Source of the DNA: Pedosphaera sp.
GTDB taxonomy: Bacteria > Verrucomicrobiota > Verrucomicrobiia > Limisphaerales > F1-12-MAGs170
Assembly: GCA_009695275.1 (NCBI GenBank)
Contig: SIBF01000003.1
Span: forward strand, 1-53,669
DNA length: 53,669 bases
Direction of reading: 5' to 3'
Positions 1 through 8,861 of this stretch are shown here, piece after piece; within the stretch, counting starts at the first letter, position 1; each line of letters starts with the position of its first letter. Both the position numbers and the translations under genes were made by a program. The notes beneath the pieces are model-generated. The model searched no databases. It was not told the DNA's origin and saw only the letters and a program-made list of their open reading frames with translations.

Positions 1-1
1 G

Positions 2-130
2 CCTTTCATCTGGACGGCGAAGGTGGCCGACATTATCCAGAAGCTTGAGCGGGCGCGGGCCAAACTGGAGGGGATCAAACCCGGCTGTACCCAGCCTCGT
101 GGCAAAAAGAAGAAACGTAAAGTTATTTAA
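2..130 (+). pseudogene. C-terminal tail of IS630-type transposase (cut by window edge)
   Basis: An open frame enters from the left edge and ends with TAA at 128-130. The 42 visible residues hold the pattern PFIWTA, then an amphipathic helix rich in R, K and L, then a basic tail. This resembles the extreme C-terminus of IS630-family (DDE) transposases, where a 'WT' followed by a short helix closes the protein. The catalytic part lies outside the window, so I cannot say whether the copy is intact. Its stop is only 11 bases from the rpmB stop on the other strand, so the element would have landed just downstream of rpmB. No clear terminal inverted repeat is visible at this end. Confidence 0.55.
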
Positions 131-141
131 GAGACACTACA

Positions 142-408
142 CTAGGCTTTGACGGTTACGGGCTTCTTCCAGGTGCGCTTTGGTGCTTTGATCACAAGCC
201 CCTTCTTGATGGCCTTCGCAGACACGCGGATGTAGCTCACTTTACCATTCACCAGTGCTTTGACGCGTTGCAGGTTCGGATAAAACTTCCGCTTCGTGAT
301 CGCGGTGATATGCGTGCCGATGCCGCCTGTCTTCTTCGCTTTGCCGCTGCGCCAGATGATGCTGCCTTTGATCGAACCCTTGCCTGTCAATTCACATACT
401 CTCGCCAT
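142..408 (-). CDS. rpmB: Large-subunit ribosomal protein L28 (bL28)
   Basis: 88 residues beginning MARVCELTGKG, the usual bL28 opening, with the conserved THITAITKRKFYPN and NLQRV segments and a lysine-rich end. It is a structural component of the 50S subunit. The longer open frame starts at 525, but the ATG at 408 gives the family's normal length and has AGGA about 6 bases upstream, so I take 408. bL28 often has zinc-binding cysteine pairs; here only one cysteine is seen, so this is a C-minus (non-zinc) form. It converges with the transposase tail at 2-130. The 296 bases on its 5' side separate it from the divergent gspE. Confidence 0.95.
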   Translation of the reverse strand: MARVCELTGKGSIKGSIIWRSGKAKKTGGIGTHITAITKRKFYPNLQRVKALVNGKVSYIRVSAKAIKKGLVIKAPKRTWKKPVTVKA

Positions 409-704
409 AAAATTCCTGTCTGATTTAAGGAGCGCGAAACCTATCGATTCCCTGACTAGTGGCAAGATATATTTCCGGCCAATTCCACCCCCAGGCTTCA
501 ACCGACAAATTCCGGCCTGGCCCACTGGCCTTGCGAACCAATCCCCCCAGACCGCATGCCATCAATTGACTTCCTTCCAGGAAAGAAGGAGAGATTGTGA
601 GGCACTGGGTTAACACGTGGGCACGAAGAGCGAGGATTGCGAAGCTGCATGCCGATCATGCTTTGAAGAGGGCGCAAGGATTTCGCGTCGATGATGGCTG
701 AGGA
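409..704. promoter_or_regulatory. Divergent intergenic region between rpmB and gspE
   Basis: About 296 bases without a convincing gene. It must carry the promoter of rpmB (leftward) and of the T2SS cluster (rightward). No strong -35/-10 pair stands out. Just before gspE there is GCAAGGA at 674-680, then a five-codon open frame (ATG 691, stop TGA 706-708) that overlaps the gspE ATG at 705. This could couple initiation of gspE to a leader peptide or simply be chance. Confidence 0.35.
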
Positions 705-2375
705 ATGATTATCACTCAGATATTACTGGAGAAGGGATTGTTGACGCTGGAGCAGATTGATGAAGCCCTGGCGCTGCAACGAGCCGAAGGGCTGCGTCTG
801 GACCGGGCGCTGATTCAATTGGGACTCTTGAGCGAGCAACAACTGCTCGAGGTCATGGCGGAGCAATTACACCTGCCACTCGTCAAACTGGACGAAATCA
901 ACTTCGACCCTGAAACGCTACGCGCGCTTCCTTCCAAGGTCGTTTACCGCAAACGCCTGGTTCCCATCTCGCAAAGCAACGGCACACTCAATGTGGCGAC
1001 GAGCGATGCCTTCGACCTCTATGTCTTTGATGACATCCGGCTCATGACCGGTTTGAACATCCAGCCGGTTCTGGCGATGCGCGACGACATTGAGAAGGTC
1101 ATCAAGACCCATTACGGGCTCGGCGGCGACACGCTCGATGAGATGGTCGGTGAGGATGACGCAACCGGCATCAGCAGCACGATTGAAGGTGGTGAAGATC
1201 TCCTGGAAATGGCGCAGGAGGCCAGCGTCATCAAGCTGGTCAATGAAATCATCCTCGAGGCGGTCAACGAACGCGCGAGCGACATCCATATCGAGCCGTA
1301 TGAACACCAAATGTCGATCCGCTACCGCATCGATGGCATCCTTCAGGACGCGCCCGTGCCGCCGCAGATGCACCGGTTCCAGGCTGCCATCATCAGCCGC
1401 GTCAAGATCCTGGCCAACATGAACATCGCCGAACGGCGGTTGCCGCAAGACGGGCGCATCAAGTTCCAGGTGGGTGGACGGCAGATAGACGTGCGCGTGA
1501 GCGTGATTCCGATGCTCTTCGGTGAAGGCGTCGTCATGCGTTTGCTCGACAAGGCGAACGTGCTCCTCACACTGAAGGACCTGGGCATGGATGATCAGAC
1601 GCTCGGCTTGTTTGACGGATTGATTGCGCGTCCGCACGGCATCATTCTGGTGACCGGGCCCACAGGCTCAGGAAAGACTACCACGCTCTACGCGGCATTG
1701 AATGCCATTGTCGGCCCCGGTCTCAAGGTGCTGACCGTCGAGGATCCAGTCGAGTATCATTTGCAGGGCGTGAATCAGATTCCGGTGGACCAAAAGGTCG
1801 GCATGACGTTCGAGCGCGCACTGCGATCCATCCTGCGCCACGACCCGGACGTTGTGATGATCGGCGAAATCCGGGATCTCGAAACCGCCCGCGCAGCCAC
1901 GCAGGCATCGCTGACCGGCCATCTTGTTCTCTCGACGTTGCACACCAACGATTCCGCTTCCGCTCCGATGCGTCTCATCGACATGGGAGTGGAGCCTTAC
2001 CTGGTCAGCAGCACTCTCATCGGTTGCATGGCGCAACGCCTCGTCCGGAAAATTTGTGCGAAGTGCAAGATCGAGCATGAACCGGAGCGCGAGAAGTTGC
2101 CTCGTGATCTACATCTCCAGCCTGGAGAAAAGCTCTTCCACGGAAGCGGCTGCCAAAACTGTCGCAATACAGGTTTCCGTGGGCGCTCTGGCCTTTACGA
2201 ACTGATGGTTATGAGCGACGCCATCGGAGTCAAAGTCATGGAGAGAGCGTCCGTGCCGAAAATCATTGCCGTCGCCCGGGAATCCGGGCTCCGGCTGCTG
2301 CGCGAAGACGGCTGGCTGAAAGTCCGCGAAGGCATCACCACGCCCGATGAAGTCGTGATGTGTACGGCGATTTAG
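705..2375 (+). CDS. gspE: Type II secretion ATPase GspE
   Basis: 556 residues, normal for GspE/PilB. Cytoplasmic hexameric ATPase that drives pseudopilus assembly. The N-terminal T2SSE_N domain covers about residues 1-150. The ATPase core follows, with Walker A GPTGSGKT at 318-325, a Walker B/Asp-box region DPDVVMIGEIRD at 380-391, and a His-box region near LVLSTLHTND. A zinc-binding loop has CxxC pairs at 451/454 and 483/486, the tetracysteine arrangement typical of GspE. It is the first gene of the cluster and is followed after about 86 bases by gspF. GspE and PilB are close relatives; the G-H-I-J-K-L-M-D partners further on favour a T2SS assignment. Confidence 0.93.
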   Translation: MIITQILLEKGLLTLEQIDEALALQRAEGLRLDRALIQLGLLSEQQLLEVMAEQLHLPLVKLDEINFDPETLRALPSKVVYRKRLVPISQSNGTLNVATSDAFDLYVFDDIRLMTGLNIQPVLAMRDDIEKVIKTHYGLGGDTLDEMVGEDDATGISSTIEGGEDLLEMAQEASVIKLVNEIILEAVNERASDIHIEPYEHQMSIRYRIDGILQDAPVPPQMHRFQAAIISRVKILANMNIAERRLPQDGRIKFQVGGRQIDVRVSVIPMLFGEGVVMRLLDKANVLLTLKDLGMDDQTLGLFDGLIARPHGIILVTGPTGSGKTTTLYAALNAIVGPGLKVLTVEDPVEYHLQGVNQIPVDQKVGMTFERALRSILRHDPDVVMIGEIRDLETARAATQASLTGHLVLSTLHTNDSASAPMRLIDMGVEPYLVSSTLIGCMAQRLVRKICAKCKIEHEPEREKLPRDLHLQPGEKLFHGSGCQNCRNTGFRGRSGLYELMVMSDAIGVKVMERASVPKIIAVARESGLRLLREDGWLKVREGITTPDEVVMCTAI

Positions 2376-2461
2376 CCTTGTAGCGGCGACCGGTAACAAG
2401 TTCCCTTCGCTCAAACCAAACCGCCTGAACACCTGCATTGGCTGTTCATGCCGCCTCGACG

Positions 2462-3664
2462 ATGACGCAGTTTCAATACACAGCGATGACCGAGACCGGT
2501 GAGAAAGTCGCCGGCGTGCTCGAAGCCGAAAGTGAGGCGGCCGCCTTGCGACTGCTGGAGGACAAAAAACTCTTTCCGGTGACCGTACGCGGCCATGGCG
2601 TGGCCGTTGGAAAAGAAAAGCCTCGTCGGCGAGTCCGCTCTCGTGATCTCGGATTGATGTACGGGCAGCTCGCGGACTTGATCGGTTCAGGCGTCCCACT
2701 GCTTCGAGCTCTCGATTCTCTCATCCGATCCACCGTCAGCGTTTCGCTACGAGAACTGCTAAAGGAAATCCGCGCTGCCGTCGCGGACGGCAGATCCCTC
2801 ACGGAAACGCTGCGCCAGTTCCCGGAGGTTTTTCAACCGCTGCACATCGCCATGATCCAGGCGGGTGAACGTGCCTCATTCCTGGAGGAAGTGCTGCGCA
2901 GCTTGTCCGGCTTCCTGGAACGTTTCGAGGAGCTTCGGAGCAAAGTGCTGGGCGCAATGATTTATCCGGCCATGCTGAGCGCCCTCGGGATGGTCGTCAT
3001 GATCGGCGCGTTGATCTTCTTTGTCCCCAGATTCGAACCATTGCTTGCCAGTGCCAAGAAACCACTGCCTACCGAGTTGCTTTTTGGCGCCAGCAAGATG
3101 GTGCGCAGCTATTGGTACGTCCTCATCATTGGCGCCGCCGGTCTGGTGGCATTGATCTGGACCAACATCAAGAGTGAGAAAGCGCGCCGGACGATGGAGC
3201 GGTGGCGTCTGAAAATCCCAGTCGTCGGCAGTGCCTTGCGCCTGCTCGCCATCACCCGGTTCTGTCGCATTCTCGGGACGATGCTGACCAATGGTGTCCC
3301 TCTGCTCCAGGCGTTGAAAATCAGCAAAGACGCCACCGGCTCCACGATTCTTTCAGACCGGATCGCGGAAGCCACCGAAGCCGTTCGCGACGGAAAGCGG
3401 CTTTCCGAACCGCTTGCACAAGGCGGCTTCTTCCCGGACCAGATTCTCGCCATGATCGCCGTGGCTGAGGAATCGAACAAGCTGGACAAAGTACTGGTCC
3501 AGATTGCCGACACCGTCGAGCGCCGCACCAATCGCGAAGTGGACCAGGCCGTCCGGTTGATCGAACCGGCGATTTTGTGCCTGGTGGCCGCCGCGATTGG
3601 TTTTCTCGCCTTGGGACTCCTTTTGCCCATCTTCACCATGGCGAGCCAGCTTGGGTCGCGGTAA
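2462..3664 (+). CDS. gspF: Type II secretion inner-membrane platform protein GspF
   Basis: 400 residues from ATG 2462 (MTQFQYTAMTETGEK), which matches the usual GspF/PilC opening of FxYxAxxxxG followed by a V-x-G-x-x-E-A-E strand. The open frame extends 24 bases upstream to a TTG, but that adds an unlike segment. Two T2SSF domains are seen (about 70-190 and 270-395), each with a helical bundle followed by membrane segments; clear hydrophobic stretches occur near residues 165-190, 215-235 and 370-395. In the inner membrane it contacts GspE and the pseudopilus base. After this gene the T2SS order is interrupted; gspG comes only at 9270. Confidence 0.92.
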   Translation: MTQFQYTAMTETGEKVAGVLEAESEAAALRLLEDKKLFPVTVRGHGVAVGKEKPRRRVRSRDLGLMYGQLADLIGSGVPLLRALDSLIRSTVSVSLRELLKEIRAAVADGRSLTETLRQFPEVFQPLHIAMIQAGERASFLEEVLRSLSGFLERFEELRSKVLGAMIYPAMLSALGMVVMIGALIFFVPRFEPLLASAKKPLPTELLFGASKMVRSYWYVLIIGAAGLVALIWTNIKSEKARRTMERWRLKIPVVGSALRLLAITRFCRILGTMLTNGVPLLQALKISKDATGSTILSDRIAEATEAVRDGKRLSEPLAQGGFFPDQILAMIAVAEESNKLDKVLVQIADTVERRTNREVDQAVRLIEPAILCLVAAAIGFLALGLLLPIFTMASQLGSR

Positions 3665-3787
3665 GAAGCGTAGAGTTCCTGGTGGTATCAACATATAAGG
3701 TTCCACCCGAACGTGAGCCTCACTCGAAATGGAAACATGGTTTCTCCCGCCTTGCGACTCATGAGCGATGGGCCTAGCTTTCCAACC

Positions 3788-4036
3788 ATGAGCACCATCG
3801 AACAAATCGAGCGGCTGATCGAGCAACTTCCTTCCGAAGACTTCACCAAGCTGGCCGCTTGGGTCGAGCAGCGGCGCGGAGCGCCCGCGCAGACGAACGG
3901 AATGAATTCAGACTTGCCCAGCTCACCAAAATATCCGGATGCCAACACGCCCTCGACGGTTCGCGACCACAGTGCGTTCCTGAACGGCTATGCTCCGGAG
4001 GACGAAGGCCTCTACGATAATGCCGCTTCCCGGTAA
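3788..4036 (+). CDS. Putative antitoxin of a MazF/PemK-like pair
   Basis: 82 residues. The N-terminal part is a helix of the type STIEQIERLIEQLP followed by SEDFTKLAAWVEQR, a pattern common in small proteobacterial and verrucomicrobial antitoxins ('eqLp.ee...l..W...r'). The remainder is polar and probably the disordered toxin-binding tail. It overlaps the following toxin-like gene by 17 bases, the usual tight coupling of toxin-antitoxin pairs. The frame continues upstream to 3713, but ATG 3788 begins the recognisable part. The pair lies in the accessory insert between gspF and gspG. I infer the function from context more than from the sequence. Confidence 0.6.
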   Translation: MSTIEQIERLIEQLPSEDFTKLAAWVEQRRGAPAQTNGMNSDLPSSPKYPDANTPSTVRDHSAFLNGYAPEDEGLYDNAASR

Positions 4037-4343
4037 TATCTGGCTGGCAGACATCCCCTTCACGAGCGGTGCTGCCTCAAAATTGCGTCCCGTGCTGATC
4101 CTCTGGACCGACGCGGCTGACGCCGTGGTTGCCGCCGTGACCTCCTCAGCTCCGCGCTCACCCTCCGATGTGCCGCTGCGGGATTGGCAGGCGGCAGGAT
4201 TGCGCGTGGTTTCCACCGTGCGGCTTGCCCGCCTCGATTGTCTGGAGCAAACCCTTTTGCGGCGTTGTCTCGGCTCCATCACTTCTGTGGACGCCGCCAA
4301 TCTCAAACAGATTTGGAACAATCACATCCAACTGCGATTCTGA
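4020..4343 (+). CDS. MazF/PemK-family toxin-like protein
   Basis: 107 residues from ATG 4020. The opening GNIWLADIPF followed by KLRPVLIL matches the start of the PemK/MazF fold (G-D-I-w-x-x-x-F ... K-x-R-P-x-x-x-L), whose members are mostly mRNA-cleaving endoribonucleases. Later segments 'AAVTSSA' and 'LRVVSTVRLARLDCLEQ' fit the central strands and the T/S-containing catalytic strand. It starts inside the end of the upstream antitoxin-like gene. The usual GD of the first strand is GN here, which is tolerated in some relatives. An active toxin is likely but not shown. Confidence 0.7.
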   Translation: MPLPGNIWLADIPFTSGAASKLRPVLILWTDAADAVVAAVTSSAPRSPSDVPLRDWQAAGLRVVSTVRLARLDCLEQTLLRRCLGSITSVDAANLKQIWNNHIQLRF

Positions 4344-4689
4344 ATTCAAAAGTAACATTCGGTCCCGCCATGAGAACTAACCTCATTAACCTCCGCTCGC
4401 TTTTCCTCATTCTCGCCTAGGCGATCAGCGGCGCCGAAATTCACGCCCTCGAAATCACTTCGCCCAGACGCGCGGGAATCCGAATGGCGTGACGGCCAGC
4501 TTCCCCGCGCGGGTCTCTGTATTCGCAGGCGCCAATCCGGCCAAACCTCAAAACCTCTTGAAAGCCTTGGAAGCCGGCCTAATCTGTGACCATCCATACG
4601 CGGCTGTCCGATGCTTCGACTCGCCGGCGCAGAGCGTTGTAGCAGAAGAAAGTTGTAACAGAAGATCTGCGCAGCACGATTAAGAAGTT
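4344..4689. other. Intergenic region with a possible decayed secreted-protein start
   Basis: 346 bases with no intact gene. At 4371 an ATG opens a signal-peptide-like stretch (MRTNLINLRSLFLILA) that meets an amber stop at 4419-4421. Read through, it continues with AISGAEIHALEI before another stop. This could be the stub of an exported protein killed by a nonsense change, or chance. A short direct repeat of the type TTGTAGCAGAAGA/TTGTAACAGAAGA lies at about 4639-4666, just before the next gene. Confidence 0.3.
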
Positions 4690-6647
4690 ATGAACATGAA
4701 TAAACACACCCATTCCTGGCTGAGTAATTGGAAAGGACCCGCCGTCTTCCTGCTGTGTTTTGCATCTCTGCACGTCTCGTTGTGGGCTCAAATTGATGGG
4801 ACCCAATATACAACCTCGACCACGTTGACAGTCCAGCCAGCCGTTGCCGCTCCAGGGGAACAGATCATTCTCACTTCGACCACGTCGGGGATAAATCTGG
4901 CGGGTCTCGCTGTCTCCTTCTTCGTGGATGATGTATTGGTTGGCAAAGCCGTAACTGATGGAACATCCGTGGCGAAATTCGTCATCTCACCGGGGACTCT
5001 GAAGACCGGCTCCCATACTGCGAAGGCAAAGTTTGCTGGGGGAGTTGTAAGAAGTCAGAGTTTCATTTCTGACGCGATCGACGGTGACACTGGAAGGCTC
5101 ATTTGCCGGCGGTGTACAACTCTTACCATCACGGACACGGCGACTGCGAGCTCTGGAAAGATTTCATTTACGATTGCCGATGGTCCGCCCGTTTTTCGAA
5201 CTCAACCAACGAACGAGATCGTCCTGGTTGGTTCCGACGTGCGCCTTGCCCCGGTTGTTGTGGGTACGCAGCCTCTCTCCTATCAATGGCGATTGAATGG
5301 CAACCCGCTGCCGACGGCCACGAATGCAACGTTGACGCTGACCAGCGTTCAACCCGATCAGGCTGGTATTTACTCGGTAGTGGTCAGCAATTCGTTGGGC
5401 ACGCTCACCAGTTCAAACGCGTCGATCACAGTGTTTACGGTCTCCACCTCTCTACCATCAACCGGAACTGCAATTGTCAAGGAAGGCTCCGATGTGACCT
5501 TTACGGTGAGCGCATCCAGTGCTGTTCCGTTGAGCTATGAATGTCGCCTTGACGGCGGCAATTTCCCCGGCGCCAAGACACCAATCCTCAGTCTGAGGAA
5601 CGTGGAACCGGCGGATGCTGGCGATTACAGTGTGGTGATAAGTGATGGGGTTGTTTCGGTGACGGCCCACGCGGCTGCTCTCTCCGTCAGGCCTGAAGCT
5701 GAATTCTTCACCCTGGCGTCTTCGCGCAGCGCTTTGGACGGACAGGTCCAATTGACGTTGAACGGCAAAGGTGGAACCGACTATACGATTGAAGCTTCGA
5801 GCGACCACGTGCTGTGGACGGTGCTTACGAATTTATCGAGTCCCAGTGGCACCCTGCTGGTGGCGGACTCCGAGGCTGGCAGACAGCCGCACCGGTTTTA
5901 CCGGGGCGTGATCACGGCCACCTGGGTTCCCCAGAGTCCGAATCCCAACATGGTGTGGATCAAACCTGGGACTTTCACGATGGGCAGCCCGGCCAGTGAA
6001 GTGGATCGATCCTCAGATGAAGGTCCGCAAACTCAGGTGACGATCAGTCATGGGTTCTGGATGGGCAAGTATGAGGTGACTCAAGCGGAATACCAGGCGG
6101 TGGTGGGTCTGACCCGAGTTTCTTTAAGGGAGATGTGAATCGTCCGGTGGAGCGGGTGAGTTGGAATGATGCCATCAACTACTGCGCGAAGTTGACGGAG
6201 AAAGAGCATCAGGCGGGGCGCTTGCCGAGCGAGTATGTGTATCGCTTGCCGACGGAAGCGGAGTGGGAATATGCGGCCCGGGCAGGGAGCACGGCGCGGT
6301 TCAGCTATGGAGACGACCCCGGTTACACCAAACTGAAAGACTACGCGTGGTATGACAGCAACAGCTCCAGCACGACCCATCCAGTTGGGCAAAAGCTGGC
6401 GAATGCCTGGGGGTTGTATGATATGGCCGGCAATGTTTGGGAGTGGTGTTTGGATTGGTATGGCAAGTATCCTGGAGGGAACGTGACAGACCCTCGAGGT
6501 CCTGCTTCAGGCTCGCCCCGCGTGTTTCGCGGCGGCAGTTGGGACTCCGTTGCGTGGCACTGCCGGTCGGCGATCCGCTACGGCGGCGACCCGGGCGGCC
6601 GGTACGGCATTTTCGGTTTCCGGGTTGTCCTGGCCCCAGGTCAGTAG
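4690..6647 (+). pseudogene. Ig-like repeat protein with FGE-sulfatase (SUMF1) domain, frameshifted
   Basis: Two frames make one protein. The first (4690-6138, 482 aa) has a signal peptide ending near WAQ, a Big_3-type Ig-like domain (about 38-115), two I-set-like domains (YQWRLNG ... GIYSVVVSN and YECRLDG ... GDYSVVISD), a module ending HRFYRGV, and the start of a formylglycine-generating-enzyme-like domain (MVWIKPGTFTMGSP, GKYEVTQAEY). The second (6135-6647) continues it: RPVERVSWNDAINYC, LPTEAEWEYAARAG, GNVWEW, RGGSWD and a closing GFRVV. A missing base near 6104-6112 explains the change; adding one restores a family-like G-x-D-P-S-F-F-K-G-D-V-N junction. SUMF1-type domains in such proteins often bind or modify targets rather than activate sulfatases. 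It is either a pseudogene or a sequencing error. Confidence 0.85.
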
Positions 6648-6950
6648 AGCTGGAACAGGAGAGGAGCGGAGTGGCCAGCAGAGGTCGAATTGGAGCGAGG
6701 GACACCGGCGCGCGGCCTTCCAGGTCGCAGCAGCTCCGACAGCCCCGAGCCGCTCACGAATTTCCAGCAGGCAACACCTGTCACCATTGCCGCTGCGCCC
6801 AGGATGGGCGCGGCCTTCCAGGCCGCAGCGGCCCCGAAGAGCCCACGGGGGGGTTGTAGTGTTCCCCTGTTCACTTGCACGACCTCATTGCTCGCAAGAT
6901 CTCCTCGCTTTAATCACCCGCTGCGACTAAGAACACCGTCCGTCGTTTCC
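6648..6950. repeat. REP-like palindromes upstream of the RAYT gene
   Basis: This gene-free stretch holds two copies of a palindromic unit with the core GCGCGGCCTTCCAGG(C/T)CGCAGC, at about 6707-6732 and 6806-6831, both in the same orientation. The core is self-complementary around CCTTCCAGG, as REP elements are. The same core appears twice on the other side of the transposase (7628-7654 and, inverted, 7710-7735). That arrangement is the one expected for REPs served by a neighbouring REP-associated tyrosine transposase. Confidence 0.75.
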
Positions 6951-7665
6951 ATGAACAAACCGCCTCATAATCCCGGTGTGCGGGACTTGATCGATGGTAA
7001 ACGTCAGCGGCATTACCGCCAAACCCCGGACGATGGTCGGCAGGGTTTCCGAGGCTGGCACGAACGCGGGTATCTTCCGCACTTCGACGCGCCTGGCCGC
7101 ACGCAGTTTGTCACCTTCCGTCTTGCAGATTCCTTCCCCGCCAGCCGCCGAACCGAATGGGCCGCTTTGTTAGGTATTGAGAACGATCGTGAACGTAACA
7201 CAAAGCTCGAAGCCTATCTTGATCTGGGCCACGGCGAAGCGTATTTACGCCGTCCGGACGTGGCGCAACTGGTCGAGAACGCGCTGCTGTTTTTCCACGA
7301 GGAACGGTACGAACTGCGCGCCTGGGTGGTGATGTCGAATCACGTCCATGCACTCTTCCAGGTGGGGAACGTTCCGATGGAGGACATCGTTGAAAGCTGG
7401 AAATCCTACACTGCCAATGAAGCGAACAAGTTGTTGGGCCGGCGAGGCCGGTTCTGGCAGCCGGATTATTGGGACACGTACATGCGGGACGCGGCGCATG
7501 AGGTGAAAGCGGTGCGTTACAATTGAGAGCAATCCGGTGAAAGCGAAGCTGGTTGGAGAGGCAAAGGACTGGCCCTGGAGCAGCGCACGGTTCCGGGAGA
7601 AATATGGGCGGCTGATGTTGCCGCCCCGGCGCGCGGCCTTCCAGGCCGCAGCGGGTGGGAAGTGA
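6951..7665 (+). pseudogene. REP-associated tyrosine transposase (RAYT, Y1_Tnp family), 1-bp frameshift
   Basis: From ATG 6951 the protein shows the RAYT pattern: GRTQFVTFRLADS, then the metal-binding strand WVVMSNHVHALF (H131-V-H133), W-K-S-Y-T-A-x-x-x-N, and FWQPDYWDTYMRD with the likely catalytic tyrosine. The frame stops at 7526 just after 'AVRYN'. One extra A near 7521-7522 is the cause: skipping it gives the family ending I-E-S-N-P-V-K-A-x-L-V ... WPWSSARF, running to a stop at 7663-7665 inside the next REP copy. RAYTs are HUH-type nucleases that cut single-stranded REP DNA. The longer frame starting at 6690 is translated REP sequence and not part of the gene. It is either inactivated or carries an assembly error. 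Confidence 0.85.
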
Positions 7666-7735
7666 GAGAGTCCGAGCGAACATTTCGGGCGCAGCGGTGA
7701 GAGCGAGCGTGCTGCGACCTGGAAGGCCGCGCGCC
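7628..7735. repeat. Inverted pair of REP-like units downstream of the RAYT gene
   Basis: Units at 7628-7654 (forward) and 7710-7735 (reverse) share the core seen upstream at 6707 and 6806. Together they form a BIME-like head-to-head pair separated by about 55 bases, able to fold into a large hairpin. The forward unit overlaps the reconstructed end of the transposase frame. Confidence 0.75.
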
Positions 7736-7880
7736 GAGATTACCACGTGATCTGCGGTGGTAGTTGACCGCAGGCAAAAAGCAGCCAGCAGCCGCCCCGT
7801 GTGAGTAGGAAACCCGAAAACTCCGGGCGGCTTTTTGAACGCTCACGCTCAGGAATCGGCCTGGATTCCTTCTGCCGAGC
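7666..7880. other. Spacer between RAYT remnant and He_PIG fragment
   Basis: After the inverted REP pair (to 7735) no gene is visible up to the He_PIG fragment. The sequence at about 7800-7860 reads like another dispersed non-coding repeat. The frame of the next gene is open only from 7839, after a TGA at 7836-7838. Confidence 0.4.
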
Positions 7881-8861
7881 TTGGCCGTCATTCCCGATCA
7901 AACCGTCGATGAACTACGCGAACTGACGTTCATGGCAACTGCAACAGACGGCGATCTTCCGGCGCAGAAGCTCACGTTCAGTCTGGTTCCGGTGAGCGCG
8001 ATTGCCGCTCGTAGCAGCCGAGTTAACGAGGCTCCGGGTAAATCCGGCAGCGGGAGTTGGGAATCCGAAATCGAAGCAGGCGTGAAGCCGGTTCCATTGG
8101 TGAGCGCGGTGAGCGGTGATGAAAAGCGGCAACCTTCCCTTGGCCCCATCGCCGCAGTCCAAGGCGCTGGCGCGCGCCCTATTCCCGAAGGTGCGACGCT
8201 TGATCCAGCCACCGGCGTCTTCCGCTGGACACCAACGGAGGCTCAGGGTCCGGGCAAGTATCCAATCACCGTGCGGATAACCGACAGCGGCGGGCCGCCG
8301 TTGAGCGCGGAACAGACTTTTATCGTCACGGTCAACGAGGTGAACGTTGCGCCGAAGTTATCCGTTGTCAGTGATCAGTCGATTGAAGTTGGCCGCGAAC
8401 TCACCTTCACAGCCACCGCCTTGGACGCCGACCTTCCGGCGAACATCCTGATCTTCTCCCTCAACCCCGGCGCACCGGACGGCGCGAAGATCTCATCTAT
8501 GGGCGTCTTCTCCTGGACGCCCATTGAATCCCAAGGCGGGGTGACTTATCCCATCGGCATCACTGCGGTAGACGATGGCACGCCTTCCATGAGTGACAGC
8601 AAGGTGTTCAAAGTCACCGTCGCGGCGGTGCAGCGGGAGATTCGCGTGACCGGCGCGAGCGTCTCAGGCGATAGCAAGTTCTCCTTCACCTGGAGCGCGC
8701 AGGTGGGCCGCTCCTATCAGGTGCAGTTCAAGAGCAGCTTGAGTGATACGGAGTGGATCAACGTCGAGCCGCCGGTCACGCCCACTGGCGAGACTGCCAC
8801 TTTCTCATCCTCGATCAGCGACGCATTCGCGCGCTTCTACCGGGTGACGACCAAGCCGTAG
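7839..8861 (+). pseudogene. Fragment of a He_PIG (putative Ig) cell-surface protein, 5' end missing
   Basis: The visible part begins inside a He_PIG domain (LAVIPDQTVDELRELTF) with only a TTG at 7881 as possible start and no signal peptide, so the front of the gene is gone. The first He_PIG domain is interrupted after FSLVP (about 7991) and resumes at EGATLDPATGVFRWTP (about 8186); the roughly 195 bases between are an in-frame insertion unlike the domain. A second, intact He_PIG domain follows (LSVVSDQSIEVGRELTF ... GVFSWTP). The protein ends with the verrucomicrobial tail module YQVQFKSSLSDTEWINV ... RFYRV. Such proteins are long secreted or surface adhesin-like chains. A neighbour relation to the Ig/FGE gene at 4690 is possible but unproven. 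Confidence 0.65.
7992..8185. repeat. Dispersed repeat inserted in frame in a He_PIG domain
   Basis: The segment separates two halves of a domain that should be continuous and is about 65 codons long, so the frame is kept. It contains GTAGCAGCCGAG...GAGGCTCCGG and CGCCGCAGTCCAA, resembling interspersed verrucomicrobial repeats known to me from memory. Part of it (TTGGACTGCGGCG on the minus strand) also occurs at 28427. Exact ends are uncertain by a few bases and no target duplication is clear. Confidence 0.5.

Noticed and set aside
918..1637. Long antisense frames within gspE and similar ones within gspF, gspD, mntH, glpK, parE and the M20 gene
   Set aside because: They are frames opposite strongly coding GC-rich genes and show no family motifs or starts of their own.
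4489..4683. Small open frame before the Ig/FGE gene
   Set aside because: No ribosome site or recognisable motif; kept only as part of the intergenic note.
6690..6950. N-terminal extension of the RAYT frame
   Set aside because: It is translated REP sequence (repeated A-A-F-Q-A-A-A); the family start is at 6951.
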